A stretch of DNA of 29,157 nt from JACORV01 sp041484135 (GTDB lineage Bacteria > Gemmatimonadota > Gemmatimonadetes > Gemmatimonadales > JACORV01). Numbering within the stretch: position 1 is the first letter of the stretch; each line of letters opens with the position of its first letter. A program made the position numbers and the translations under genes. Below the pieces are notes generated by a model that was given only the letters and a program-made list of their open reading frames with translations, was not told where the DNA came from and searched no databases. This document shows, piece by piece, positions 22,679-29,157 of this stretch. Location: the NCBI GenBank assembly GCA_041484135.1, contig JBGPHD010000020.1, positions 1-29,157 of the forward strand. Reading direction: 5' to 3'.

Positions 22679-23695
22679 TCACGGCTTTGTTCCGCGGGCG
22701 TCGAGCGCGAGGCGGCAGATCGCCTCGCACAGATCCGGAAAGCTGATGCCCGCGGCCCGCGCGGCCTTCGGGATGAGGCTGTTCGCCGTCATCCCCGGGA
22801 GGGTATTGGCTTCCAGGCAAAAGATGTCACCGTCCGCCCCGAGGCGGAAGTCGATGCGGCTGTACCCGCCCAGCTTGAGCGCCCGGTGGGCGCGGAGCGC
22901 CGCTTCCTGCGCGTGCGCGGCCAGCGTGGCGTCGATCTTCGCCGGGAAGATCTCCTCCGCCATCCCGTCGGTGTACTTGCACTCGTAGTCGAACATCTCG
23001 TGCTTGGGGACGATCTCGCCCACGGGCAGGGCCCGGTCGCCGAGGACCCCGACGGTGAGCTCCCGGCCGCCGACGAACCGCTCGATCATCACCTCGCGAT
23101 CGTACCGCTCGGCGAGCGCGATGGCCGAGGCGAGGTCCGCGGCGCGCCGCACCAGCGAGAGCCCCACCGACGAGCCCTCGCGCGATGGCTTCACCACGCA
23201 CGGGAAGCCGATGCCGCCCTCGACGTCCCGCGCGGTCACCGGCGCCATCAGCCACGCCGGCACCTTCACGCCGTTGTCGCGCAGCACCCGCTTGGCGAGG
23301 TCCTTGTCCATCGCCAGGGCGGAGGCCAGGTGCCCGCTCCCCGTGTACGGGACGCCGATCACGTCGAGCACCGCCTGCACGGTGCCGTCCTCTCCCTGGC
23401 CGCCGTGGAGCGCGAGGAAGACCACCTCCGCCTCGCGCACCGCGGGGATCTCGCCCAGGCCCGCCGAGAGGAGGCCGCGCTCCAGCTCCTTGAGCTGCCC
23501 GAGCGGCGGCGGCTCGCGCCCCACGCCCGAAGGGAGCAGCGCGGCCTCGTGCTCGGGCGGCACGTACCCGGCGGCGAGGTCGACGGTGCGCACCTCGTGC
23601 CCGCGCGAGCGCAGCGCGCCCACGACCTGGAGGCCCGTGGCGAGCGCGACGTCCCGCTCGCTCGACGTGCCGCCGGTGAGGACCGCGATCCTCAT
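22679..23695 (-). CDS. ddl: D-alanine--D-alanine ligase
   Basis: An ATP-grasp enzyme that makes the D-Ala-D-Ala end of the peptidoglycan stem peptide. The 338-residue product begins MRIAVLTGGTSSERDVAL and has LHGGQGEDGTVQ, GSGHLASALAMDKDLAK, the loop EGSSVGL, MIERFVGGRELTVGVLG, and EANTLPGMTANSLIPK at the C-terminal substrate site. The omega-loop motif YECKY keeps the Tyr typical of D-Ala-D-Ala rather than D-Ala-D-lactate enzymes. The ATG at 23695 overlaps the stop of the cystathionine synthase gene (ATGA). Confidence 0.96.
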   Translation of the reverse strand: MRIAVLTGGTSSERDVALATGLQVVGALRSRGHEVRTVDLAAGYVPPEHEAALLPSGVGREPPPLGQLKELERGLLSAGLGEIPAVREAEVVFLALHGGQGEDGTVQAVLDVIGVPYTGSGHLASALAMDKDLAKRVLRDNGVKVPAWLMAPVTARDVEGGIGFPCVVKPSREGSSVGLSLVRRAADLASAIALAERYDREVMIERFVGGRELTVGVLGDRALPVGEIVPKHEMFDYECKYTDGMAEEIFPAKIDATLAAHAQEAALRAHRALKLGGYSRIDFRLGADGDIFCLEANTLPGMTANSLIPKAARAAGISFPDLCEAICRLALDARGTKP

Positions 23696-25077
23696 CTGAT
23701 CCCCGACACCTGGCGCAGCACGTCGTAGCGCGTGACGATCCCTCCCAGCTTCCCGTCGCGGCGCACCAGCACCGCGGGCGTATCGCGCGAGAGGAGCGCG
23801 GTGAGGCGTTCCAGTGGCAGCTGCGCGTCGACCACCGGATAGGGGGCGTTCATGACCTCCGCGACCGCGCGCTCCAGCAGGGTCCCGTCCTCCAGGGTGC
23901 GCGCCATGAGCGGCCCCTCGGAGAGCGAGCCCACGCAGTCGGTCCCGTCGATGACGGGGATCTCCGAGATGGCGTAGGTCGACATGAGGTTGAGCGCCTG
24001 CCTGACGCTCGCCGCCGGGGCGAGTTGCACCAGCGCCGGGATGCCGGTGGCGCGACCCGCCAGCAGCGTCTCCGCCGTGACGCGCTCCTCGGCGAGCATC
24101 TGGTTCTCCCGCATCCAGTTGTCGTCGTAGAGCTTCGACAAGTAGCGCTCGCCGGTGTCGCAGAGGATCGTGACGACCATCGCGTCCGGGTCGTCCACGC
24201 GCTTCGCCACCTCCAGCGCCGACCAGACGTTCAGCCCGGTCGAGCCGCCCACGAAGATGCCCTCCTCGCGCGTCACCCGGCGCGCCATCTGGAACGAGTC
24301 GGCGTCGGTGACGAAGATCCACTCGTCGATCACGTCGAAGTGCAGCGAGGTGGGGATCTTGTCGCCGCCGATCCCCTCGACCTTGTACGGGAACCCCTCG
24401 CCCTTCTTGTGGGTCTTGGCGTACTCGGTGTAGATCGAGCCCACCGGGTCCCCCGCCACGACCTGCACCTTGGGGTTCTTCTCCTTGAGGAAGCGCCCCG
24501 CACCCGAGACCGTGCCGCCCGTGCCCGGCGAGCAGACGAAGTGCGTGACCTTGCCGCGGGTCTGCTCCCAGATCTCTGGACCGGTGGTCTGGTAATGCGC
24601 TATGGGGTTCGCCGGATTGAAGTGCTGGTCGGCCAGGATCGCGCCGGGCGTCGCGGCGACGATCGACTTCGCCTTCTGGATGTAGTACTCGGGATGGTCG
24701 GGCGGCACCGCCGTCGGCACCACGATGACCTCGGCGCCGAAAGCGCGCAGCAGCCGGATCTTCTCGGTGGACATCTTGTCGGGGATGGTGAAGACGCAGC
24801 GGTAGCCCTTGATGGCCGCCGCCATCGCCAGCCCGACGCCGGTGTTGCCGCTCGTTCCCTCGACGATCGTCCCGCCCGGCTTGAGCGCGCCGCTCTTCTC
24901 GGCCGCCTCGATCATCGCGAGCCCGATGCGGTCCTTCACCGAGCCACCGGGGTTCAGGTTCTCGGCCTTGGCCCAGACCGGGGTGCGGATCCCCTTGGTG
25001 ACGCGGGAGAGCCGCACCAGCGGCGTGTCCCCGACGGCCTGGAGGATGTTGTCGTAGACGTGCAAAGGCTCGCTCAC
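23692..25077 (-). CDS. cbs: Cystathionine beta-synthase with C-terminal CBS domain pair
   Basis: A PLP enzyme that joins serine (or a derivative) with homocysteine in transsulfuration. The 461-residue protein has the PLP lysine Lys48 in NPGGSVKDRIG, the phosphate and substrate loops EGTSGNTGVGLA and SPGTGGTVSGAG, and TGERYLSKLYDD. Two CBS domains follow (about 325-461: VRQALNLMSTYAISEIPVID and LLSRDTPAVLVRRDGKLGG). This architecture matches M. tuberculosis Cbs and argues against a plain cysteine synthase. The domain pair may bind an adenosyl ligand such as SAM. The GTG start at 25077 overlaps the upstream stop (GTGA). Confidence 0.92.
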   Translation of the reverse strand: MSEPLHVYDNILQAVGDTPLVRLSRVTKGIRTPVWAKAENLNPGGSVKDRIGLAMIEAAEKSGALKPGGTIVEGTSGNTGVGLAMAAAIKGYRCVFTIPDKMSTEKIRLLRAFGAEVIVVPTAVPPDHPEYYIQKAKSIVAATPGAILADQHFNPANPIAHYQTTGPEIWEQTRGKVTHFVCSPGTGGTVSGAGRFLKEKNPKVQVVAGDPVGSIYTEYAKTHKKGEGFPYKVEGIGGDKIPTSLHFDVIDEWIFVTDADSFQMARRVTREEGIFVGGSTGLNVWSALEVAKRVDDPDAMVVTILCDTGERYLSKLYDDNWMRENQMLAEERVTAETLLAGRATGIPALVQLAPAASVRQALNLMSTYAISEIPVIDGTDCVGSLSEGPLMARTLEDGTLLERAVAEVMNAPYPVVDAQLPLERLTALLSRDTPAVLVRRDGKLGGIVTRYDVLRQVSGIR

Positions 25078-25475
25078 TGGATGGGGGGCCCGGGGGTGGC
25101 GCCGCGCCGGAAGATGACGGGCTGGAAGAAGGCGACCGCGACGGGCGCACCGTTCCGGTGCGCGGGCGCGAAGCGGAGCAGGGCGGCGCCCGCGATCGCC
25201 GCCGAATCGAGGGCCGGCGTCCCCGAAGAAGAGGCGACGCGGGTGGACTCGGGGTGCACGCGGCCGAGCTCGTCCACGAAGAGCCGCAGCCGCACCTCGC
25301 CCTCCACGCCTTCGTCGTAGAGCTGGGCCGGGTACTGGAACGGCGACTCGCCGTTCACCGCCACCGGGACGTCGCTCTGCGCCTCGGCCGGCCGCTCCGC
25401 CGGCCCATCGCGCCGGCCCGAACAGGCGCAGAGGGCGAGCGCGAGGGTCACGGCACACCGTCGGGCGAAGCTCAT
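25074..25475 (-). CDS. Small lipoprotein with a TonB C-terminal domain
   Basis: A 133-residue protein. The N-terminus is a signal with a Cys-containing lipobox (LCAC, near residue 16). A short linker leads to a TonB-type C-terminal domain: YPAQLYDEGVEGEVRLRLFV, then DELGRVHPESTRV, ALDSAAIAGAALLRFAPAH, with the usual beta-alpha-beta pattern. Unlike true TonB it has no N-terminal membrane anchor for ExbBD and no long Pro-rich spacer. It may act as a structural or partner domain in the envelope. The ATG at 25475 overlaps the mutS stop (ATGA) and its own stop overlaps the start of the cystathionine synthase. Confidence 0.82.
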   Translation of the reverse strand: MSFARRCAVTLALALCACSGRRDGPAERPAEAQSDVPVAVNGESPFQYPAQLYDEGVEGEVRLRLFVDELGRVHPESTRVASSSGTPALDSAAIAGAALLRFAPAHRNGAPVAVAFFQPVIFRRGATPGPPIQ

Positions 25476-28048
25476 GCGGGCCGCTCCGTCTCTCCGTCCG
25501 AACCGCGCGCGCGCGCCTGGAGGTCGGCGAGACGCGCCAACGCCTCGCGCGGCGTCAGGCCGTCGAGGTCGAGCTCCCGGAGCTCGCCGAGGAGCGGGTC
25601 CTCGGCCGGGGCGAAGAGCGCGAGCTGGTCCTTGGGCGCCGGCGCGGCGGCCACCCGGTGGTCCGCTTCGAGCGTGGCGAGCACCTCGCGCGCCCGGGCG
25701 ACCACCTGCTCGGGCAAGCCGGCGAGCCGCGCCACGTGGATGCCGTACGACCGGTCGGCGCCGCCCGGCTTCAAGCGGTGCAGGAACACCACCTCGTCGC
25801 CCGACTCGTGCACCGCGACGTTGGCGTTGACCACCCGGGCGAACCGGTCGGCCAACTGCGTCAGCTCGTGGTAGTGGGTCGCGAAGACGGTCTTGCACCC
25901 CACCTCCTCGTGCAGGAACTCGGCCACCGACCACGCGATCGCCACGCCGTCGTAAGTGGAGGTGCCCCGGCCGATCTCGTCCAGCAGGACGAGGCTGCGC
26001 CGCGTGGCGTTATGCAGGATCGCCGCCGTCTCGCTCATCTCGACCATGAAGGTGCTCTGGCCGCGGGTGAGGTCGTCGCTCGCCCCCACCCGGGTGAAGA
26101 GCCGGTCCACCACGCCGATCGTCGCCGCGCGCGCCGGCACGAAGCTCCCCGCCTGGGCCATCACCACGGTGAGGCCGAGCTGGCGGAGCACCGTGCTCTT
26201 GCCCGCCATGTTCGGGCCGGTCACGATCATCACCTGCCGCTCGGCGTCGAGGCGCACGTCGTTGGGGATGAACGCCTCGCGCGGCATCATCCGCTCCACC
26301 ACGGGGTGCCGGCCTTCGCGGATGTCCAACCCGAAGTCGGCGGTGAGGACGGGGCGCGCATAACGCTCGCGGGCCGCCACGTCGGCGAACGCGGCGAGCA
26401 CGTCCGCCGCGGCGATCCGCGCCGCGGTCTCCTGGATCCGCGCGATCTCGCCGCCCACCTTGTCCCTCAGCTCGCCGAAGAGCCGCTCCTCGAGCCGCGC
26501 GATCTCCTCCTCCGCGCCCAGGACCCGCTCCTCGTAGGACTTGAGCTCGGGCGTGACGTAGCGCTCGGCGCCGGTCAGCGTCTGGCGGCGCTCGTAGTCG
26601 GAAGGGACGAGGTCCTTGTGGGTCTTGGTGACCTCGAGGAAATAGCCGAACACCTTGTTGTAGCCCACCTTGAGCGACGCGATGCCGGTGCGCGTCCGCT
26701 CGCGGGTCTGCAGCCCGGCGATGTAGCTCTTCCCGCCGTCGCGCAGACCGCGCGCCTCATCGAGCGCGGCGTCGGCGCCGGGACGCAGCGTGTCGTCGTC
26801 GCCGAGCAACGCGGGCGGACGGTCCACCAGCGCGTCACGGAGCAGCGTCGCGAGGTCCGCGAGCGCGTCGAAGCCCGCGTCGAGCCGGTACAGGCCGCCC
26901 AGCAGCGCCTGCACCGCGGGCAACCGCTCCAGCGAATCCCTGAGGCCGCCAAGATCGCGCGGCGTCGCGCGCCGCGCGGCCGCCTTCGCGCCCAGACGCT
27001 CGACGTCGCGCACGCCGTCCAGCGCGCCCCGGAGTCCGCCGCGCCGGCGCTCGTCGGCAACGAGCGTCTCCACCGCGTCGAGCCGCCGGTCGATGGCCAC
27101 GAGGTCCGTGAGCGGCGCCGTCAGCCACTGGCGCAGCAGGCGCGCGCCCATCGGCGTCACCGTGCGGTCGAGCGCGCCCAGCAGCGTGGCGTGCTCGGCG
27201 TCGGGGCGGAGCGGGTCGGTGAGCTCCAGGTTCCGCCGCGTCATCGCGTCCAGGTGGAGCATCTGCTCGCCGCGGCGGGCGAGCGGCCGCCGGAGCTGCG
27301 GCAACCCGGCCGGCTGCAGCTCGGCCAGGTATCTGAGCAGGGCGCCCGCCGCGCCCACGGCCGGCGCGTCCTCCGCCTCGAGCCCCAGGCCGTCCAGCGA
27401 CGCGATGCCGAAACGCCGGCACAGCTCCTCGCCCGCCAGCGCGGGATCGAACTCCCAGGCATCGCGACGCGTCACCAGCGCGGCGGCGGGAGCGAGCGCG
27501 GCGGCCCCCTCGGGGACGAGCACCTCCGACGGTCGATAGCGCGCCAACACCGCGTCGAGGTCGCCGGAGCGGACACGCTCCAGCAGGAACTCGCCGGTCG
27601 AAAGATCCACGGCCGCCACGCCGGCGTGCGCCGCGTCGCCCCCCAGCCCCACGATGTAGGTGTTCTGCCGCTGGTCGAGCAGATCGTCCGACATCACCGC
27701 GCCCGGCGTCACGACCTCCACCACCTGGCGCTTCACGATGCCCCGCGCCGACCGGGGATCCTCCACCTGCTCGCAGATCGCGACCCGGAAGCCGCGCTCC
27801 ACCAGGCGCTTGATGTACCCCGCCGCCGCTTTCACCGGGACGCCGGCGAGCGGCGTCTCCGCCGCCGCGCCGTTGTTGCGGCTGGTGAGCGTGAGGCCGA
27901 GGGTCCGCGCGCCCACCTCCGCGTCCTCCTCGAACATCTCGTAGAAGTCGCCCATCCGGAACAGGAGGATGGCGTCCCGATGCCGCGACTTGATCTCGCG
28001 ATACTGCTGCATCAGCGGCGTGCTGAGGTCGATGCCGGGGAGCGTCAC
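25472..28048 (-). CDS. mutS: DNA mismatch repair protein MutS
   Basis: The mismatch sensor. The 858-residue protein has the Phe-x-Glu wedge that contacts mispaired bases (F35-Y36-E37 in GDFYEMF), the connector, lever and clamp regions, and the ATPase with Walker A GPNMAGKST (609-617), STFMVEM, and Walker B with the signature DEIGRGTSTYDGVAIAW, then FATHYHEL. Length is typical of MutS1. The GTG at 28048 gives MTLPGIDLSTPLMQQYREIK, the normal N-terminus, and overlaps the stop of the SPOR gene (GTGA). No mutL is present in the window. Confidence 0.98.
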   Translation of the reverse strand: MTLPGIDLSTPLMQQYREIKSRHRDAILLFRMGDFYEMFEEDAEVGARTLGLTLTSRNNGAAAETPLAGVPVKAAAGYIKRLVERGFRVAICEQVEDPRSARGIVKRQVVEVVTPGAVMSDDLLDQRQNTYIVGLGGDAAHAGVAAVDLSTGEFLLERVRSGDLDAVLARYRPSEVLVPEGAAALAPAAALVTRRDAWEFDPALAGEELCRRFGIASLDGLGLEAEDAPAVGAAGALLRYLAELQPAGLPQLRRPLARRGEQMLHLDAMTRRNLELTDPLRPDAEHATLLGALDRTVTPMGARLLRQWLTAPLTDLVAIDRRLDAVETLVADERRRGGLRGALDGVRDVERLGAKAAARRATPRDLGGLRDSLERLPAVQALLGGLYRLDAGFDALADLATLLRDALVDRPPALLGDDDTLRPGADAALDEARGLRDGGKSYIAGLQTRERTRTGIASLKVGYNKVFGYFLEVTKTHKDLVPSDYERRQTLTGAERYVTPELKSYEERVLGAEEEIARLEERLFGELRDKVGGEIARIQETAARIAAADVLAAFADVAARERYARPVLTADFGLDIREGRHPVVERMMPREAFIPNDVRLDAERQVMIVTGPNMAGKSTVLRQLGLTVVMAQAGSFVPARAATIGVVDRLFTRVGASDDLTRGQSTFMVEMSETAAILHNATRRSLVLLDEIGRGTSTYDGVAIAWSVAEFLHEEVGCKTVFATHYHELTQLADRFARVVNANVAVHESGDEVVFLHRLKPGGADRSYGIHVARLAGLPEQVVARAREVLATLEADHRVAAAPAPKDQLALFAPAEDPLLGELRELDLDGLTPREALARLADLQARARGSDGETERPA

Positions 28049-28932
28049 GGGCCCTGCACCACGTACGGCGCGCCGCCGACCATCCGCCGGGCCTCGCGCG
28101 CCACCGCCTCGGCCTCGCGCAGCGTCGCGAAGGGACCGACCCGCACCCGGCGGAATCCGTCCGGCCCCCGCACCACGTGAGTGGGCCACCTGGTGCGGCT
28201 CATGATGTCCACGTAGCGCTGGATCTCACCGTCCGAACGTGAGGCGCCGACCTGGACGAAGTACGTCGTCGCGGGAGCTTCATCTGCCGAGTCCGGCGGA
28301 GGTGCCAGAGCGGGCGCCGGCGGAGCGACGGCCGCGGTCTCCGGCGGCGTCGCCGGAGGCGGGGGGCACCGCGCCCGGAAATAGGCGATCCGGTTCTGGA
28401 GGTCGATGTCACGCGGCGCCTCGAGCCGGGCGGAGTCCAGCTCCGCGCAGCCTCCGGCGACGTCCGCCATTTCGAGCGCCGCGCGGCCGGCCCAGAGGGC
28501 CGCGCTCGCGCGGAGGTCGCTGCCGGCATAGTCGCTGCGGATCCGCTCGGCCAGCGCGCGCGCCGAAGCCGGGTTGCCGGCGGTCATCGCCAGCGCCGCC
28601 AGCTCGAGGAGCGCGTCGTCGGCCCAGGACGAGGTGGGATAGTCCACGGTCACCTGCCTGAGGCCCTGCTCCGCGCTGTCACCGAAGGTCGCGAGCCGCG
28701 CGTGCCAGAAGAGCGCCTCCGCATAGGCGGAGTCGCCGGGATGCACCCGCGAAAGCACGCCCTCCACCAGGCGCCGCGCGGAATCGCCCCGGCCCTCCGC
28801 GGCGAGCCGCACCGCCGCACTCAGCGCAGGGTCATTCTGGGCAGCGAGGGGCCGCGCCGCCGGCCGCACGAAGACGCCGGCCGCGAGCGCCACCGCGGCC
28901 AGGGGCCAACGCCACGACCGGTACGGGCTCAT
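28045..28932 (-). CDS. Exported TPR-like and SPOR domain protein
   Basis: A 295-residue protein with a signal peptide (RSWRWPLAAVALAAGVF... cut near PLAAQ). Residues about 30-190 form paired helices of TPR type (for example ALFWHARLATFGDSAEQGLR and ASARALAERI). A Pro/Ala-rich linker leads to a C-terminal SPOR domain (about 220-295: YFVQVGASRSDGEIQRYVDI and FRRVRVGPFATLREAEAVAR). SPOR domains bind denuded glycan strands at division sites. The ATG at 28932 overlaps the stop of the upstream gene (ATGA). An in-frame GTG lies two codons upstream. Confidence 0.88.
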   Translation of the reverse strand: MSPYRSWRWPLAAVALAAGVFVRPAARPLAAQNDPALSAAVRLAAEGRGDSARRLVEGVLSRVHPGDSAYAEALFWHARLATFGDSAEQGLRQVTVDYPTSSWADDALLELAALAMTAGNPASARALAERIRSDYAGSDLRASAALWAGRAALEMADVAGGCAELDSARLEAPRDIDLQNRIAYFRARCPPPPATPPETAAVAPPAPALAPPPDSADEAPATTYFVQVGASRSDGEIQRYVDIMSRTRWPTHVVRGPDGFRRVRVGPFATLREAEAVAREARRMVGGAPYVVQGP

Positions 28933-29157
28933 GCCGGTGCCCCGGCTCCCGCCATCGCCAGGATCGCGTCGGTGACGACTTCCTGTTCGCCCCCAAGGGA
29001 CGGGTTCTTGAGCCGTCGGTCGGCGTTCAGCAGGCGCTCGAGCGCAGCGGCCAGCTCCTCGGCGCTCCACGCTCCCGCGTCCGCGGCCCAGCGCGCCGCC
29101 TCGACGCCATAGCGCCGCAGATTCCCGGGCTTCGCATCGACGATGTCATCCGTGATG
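28929..29157 (-). CDS. holA: Probable DNA polymerase III delta subunit, C-terminal end only
   Basis: Seventy-five residues before the TGA at 28931-28929, cut by the right edge. They read KPGNLRRYGVEAARWAADAG, then WSAEELAAALERLLNADRRL, KNPSLGGEQEVVTDAILAMA. This fits the helical collar end of HolA, the clamp-loader delta subunit, in which the ADRRLK-type helix and closing helix are common. The match is short, so the call is provisional. It is translationally coupled to the SPOR gene by ATGA. Confidence 0.55.
   Translation of the reverse strand, partial: ITDDIVDAKPGNLRRYGVEAARWAADAGAWSAEELAAALERLLNADRRLKNPSLGGEQEVVTDAILAMAGAGAPA

Noticed and set aside
22679..25150. An 823-residue open frame across ddl and cbs
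   Set aside because: Only its last 338 codons are ddl. The rest runs out of frame through cbs, whose PLP motifs and start are clear in another frame, so the extra part is a GC-rich shadow.
25658..28180. An 840-residue plus-strand open frame opposite mutS
   Set aside because: It is a His/Arg/Glu-rich shadow typical of the complement of high-GC genes, with no recognisable domain. mutS on the other strand has every family motif.
1..29157. CRISPR arrays, insertion sequences, prophage or defence genes
   Set aside because: No regularly spaced repeats, transposase or integrase motifs, or terminal inverted repeats were seen. Gene content is mostly core.

Overview
This window comes from a very GC-rich (about 70% by eye) diderm bacterial chromosome and holds the replication-origin neighbourhood. 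Outer-membrane-type genes (lipoproteins, a beta-barrel candidate, a TonB-domain protein, MtgA, a SPOR protein), a GWxTD-domain lipoprotein, an AfsR/SARP-type regulator with an ATPase domain, frequent GTG/TTG starts and dense 4-nt gene overlaps all suggest Gemmatimonadota or a close relative. The phylum call is inference; no rRNA lies in the window. No IS element, phage, CRISPR array or tRNA was seen.

Left part (1-8.7 kb). A minus-strand operon runs GWxTD lipoprotein -> polyprenol/phytol-type lipid kinase -> polA (3' end cut by the window edge). A divergent plus-strand operon carries a soluble Hanks-type Ser/Thr kinase, pyrE and a membrane methyl-accepting protein. A convergent AraC-type regulator with a receiver-like N-terminus follows.

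Middle part (8.75-15.2 kb). A SARP-AAA regulator is divergent from the AraC gene and is followed by a Tat-exported M24-fold protein that lacks three of five metal ligands. Then come the RNase P RNA gene (rnpB) with its own promoter, a coupled lipoprotein/beta-barrel pair of unknown function, and mtgA.

Origin region (15.3-20.6 kb). The order is dnaN <- [oriC] <- dnaA | rpmH -> rnpA -> yidD -> yidC. The dnaA-dnaN gap has an AT-rich patch, a TAG-type trinucleotide array matching the DnaA-trio element, and several DnaA-box-like sites. Divergent dnaA and rpmH promoters have back-to-back -35 boxes, and the dnaA promoter contains a near-consensus DnaA box.

Right part (20.6-29.2 kb). All genes are on the minus strand: a probable holA end -> SPOR protein -> mutS -> lipoprotein with a TonB C-terminal domain -> cystathionine beta-synthase -> ddl -> rhomboid protease, with five consecutive 4-nt overlaps. 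A separate unit holds a predicted zinc protease and a small helical protein, which meets yidC tail to tail.

The window concentrates replication and repair (polA, dnaA, dnaN, mutS, probably holA), both RNase P subunits, membrane-protein insertion (yidC, yidD) and cell-wall synthesis (mtgA, ddl). The least familiar parts are the M24 pseudo-enzyme, the probable loss of proofreading residues in PolA, the lipoprotein/beta-barrel pair and the lipid-anchored TonB domain.
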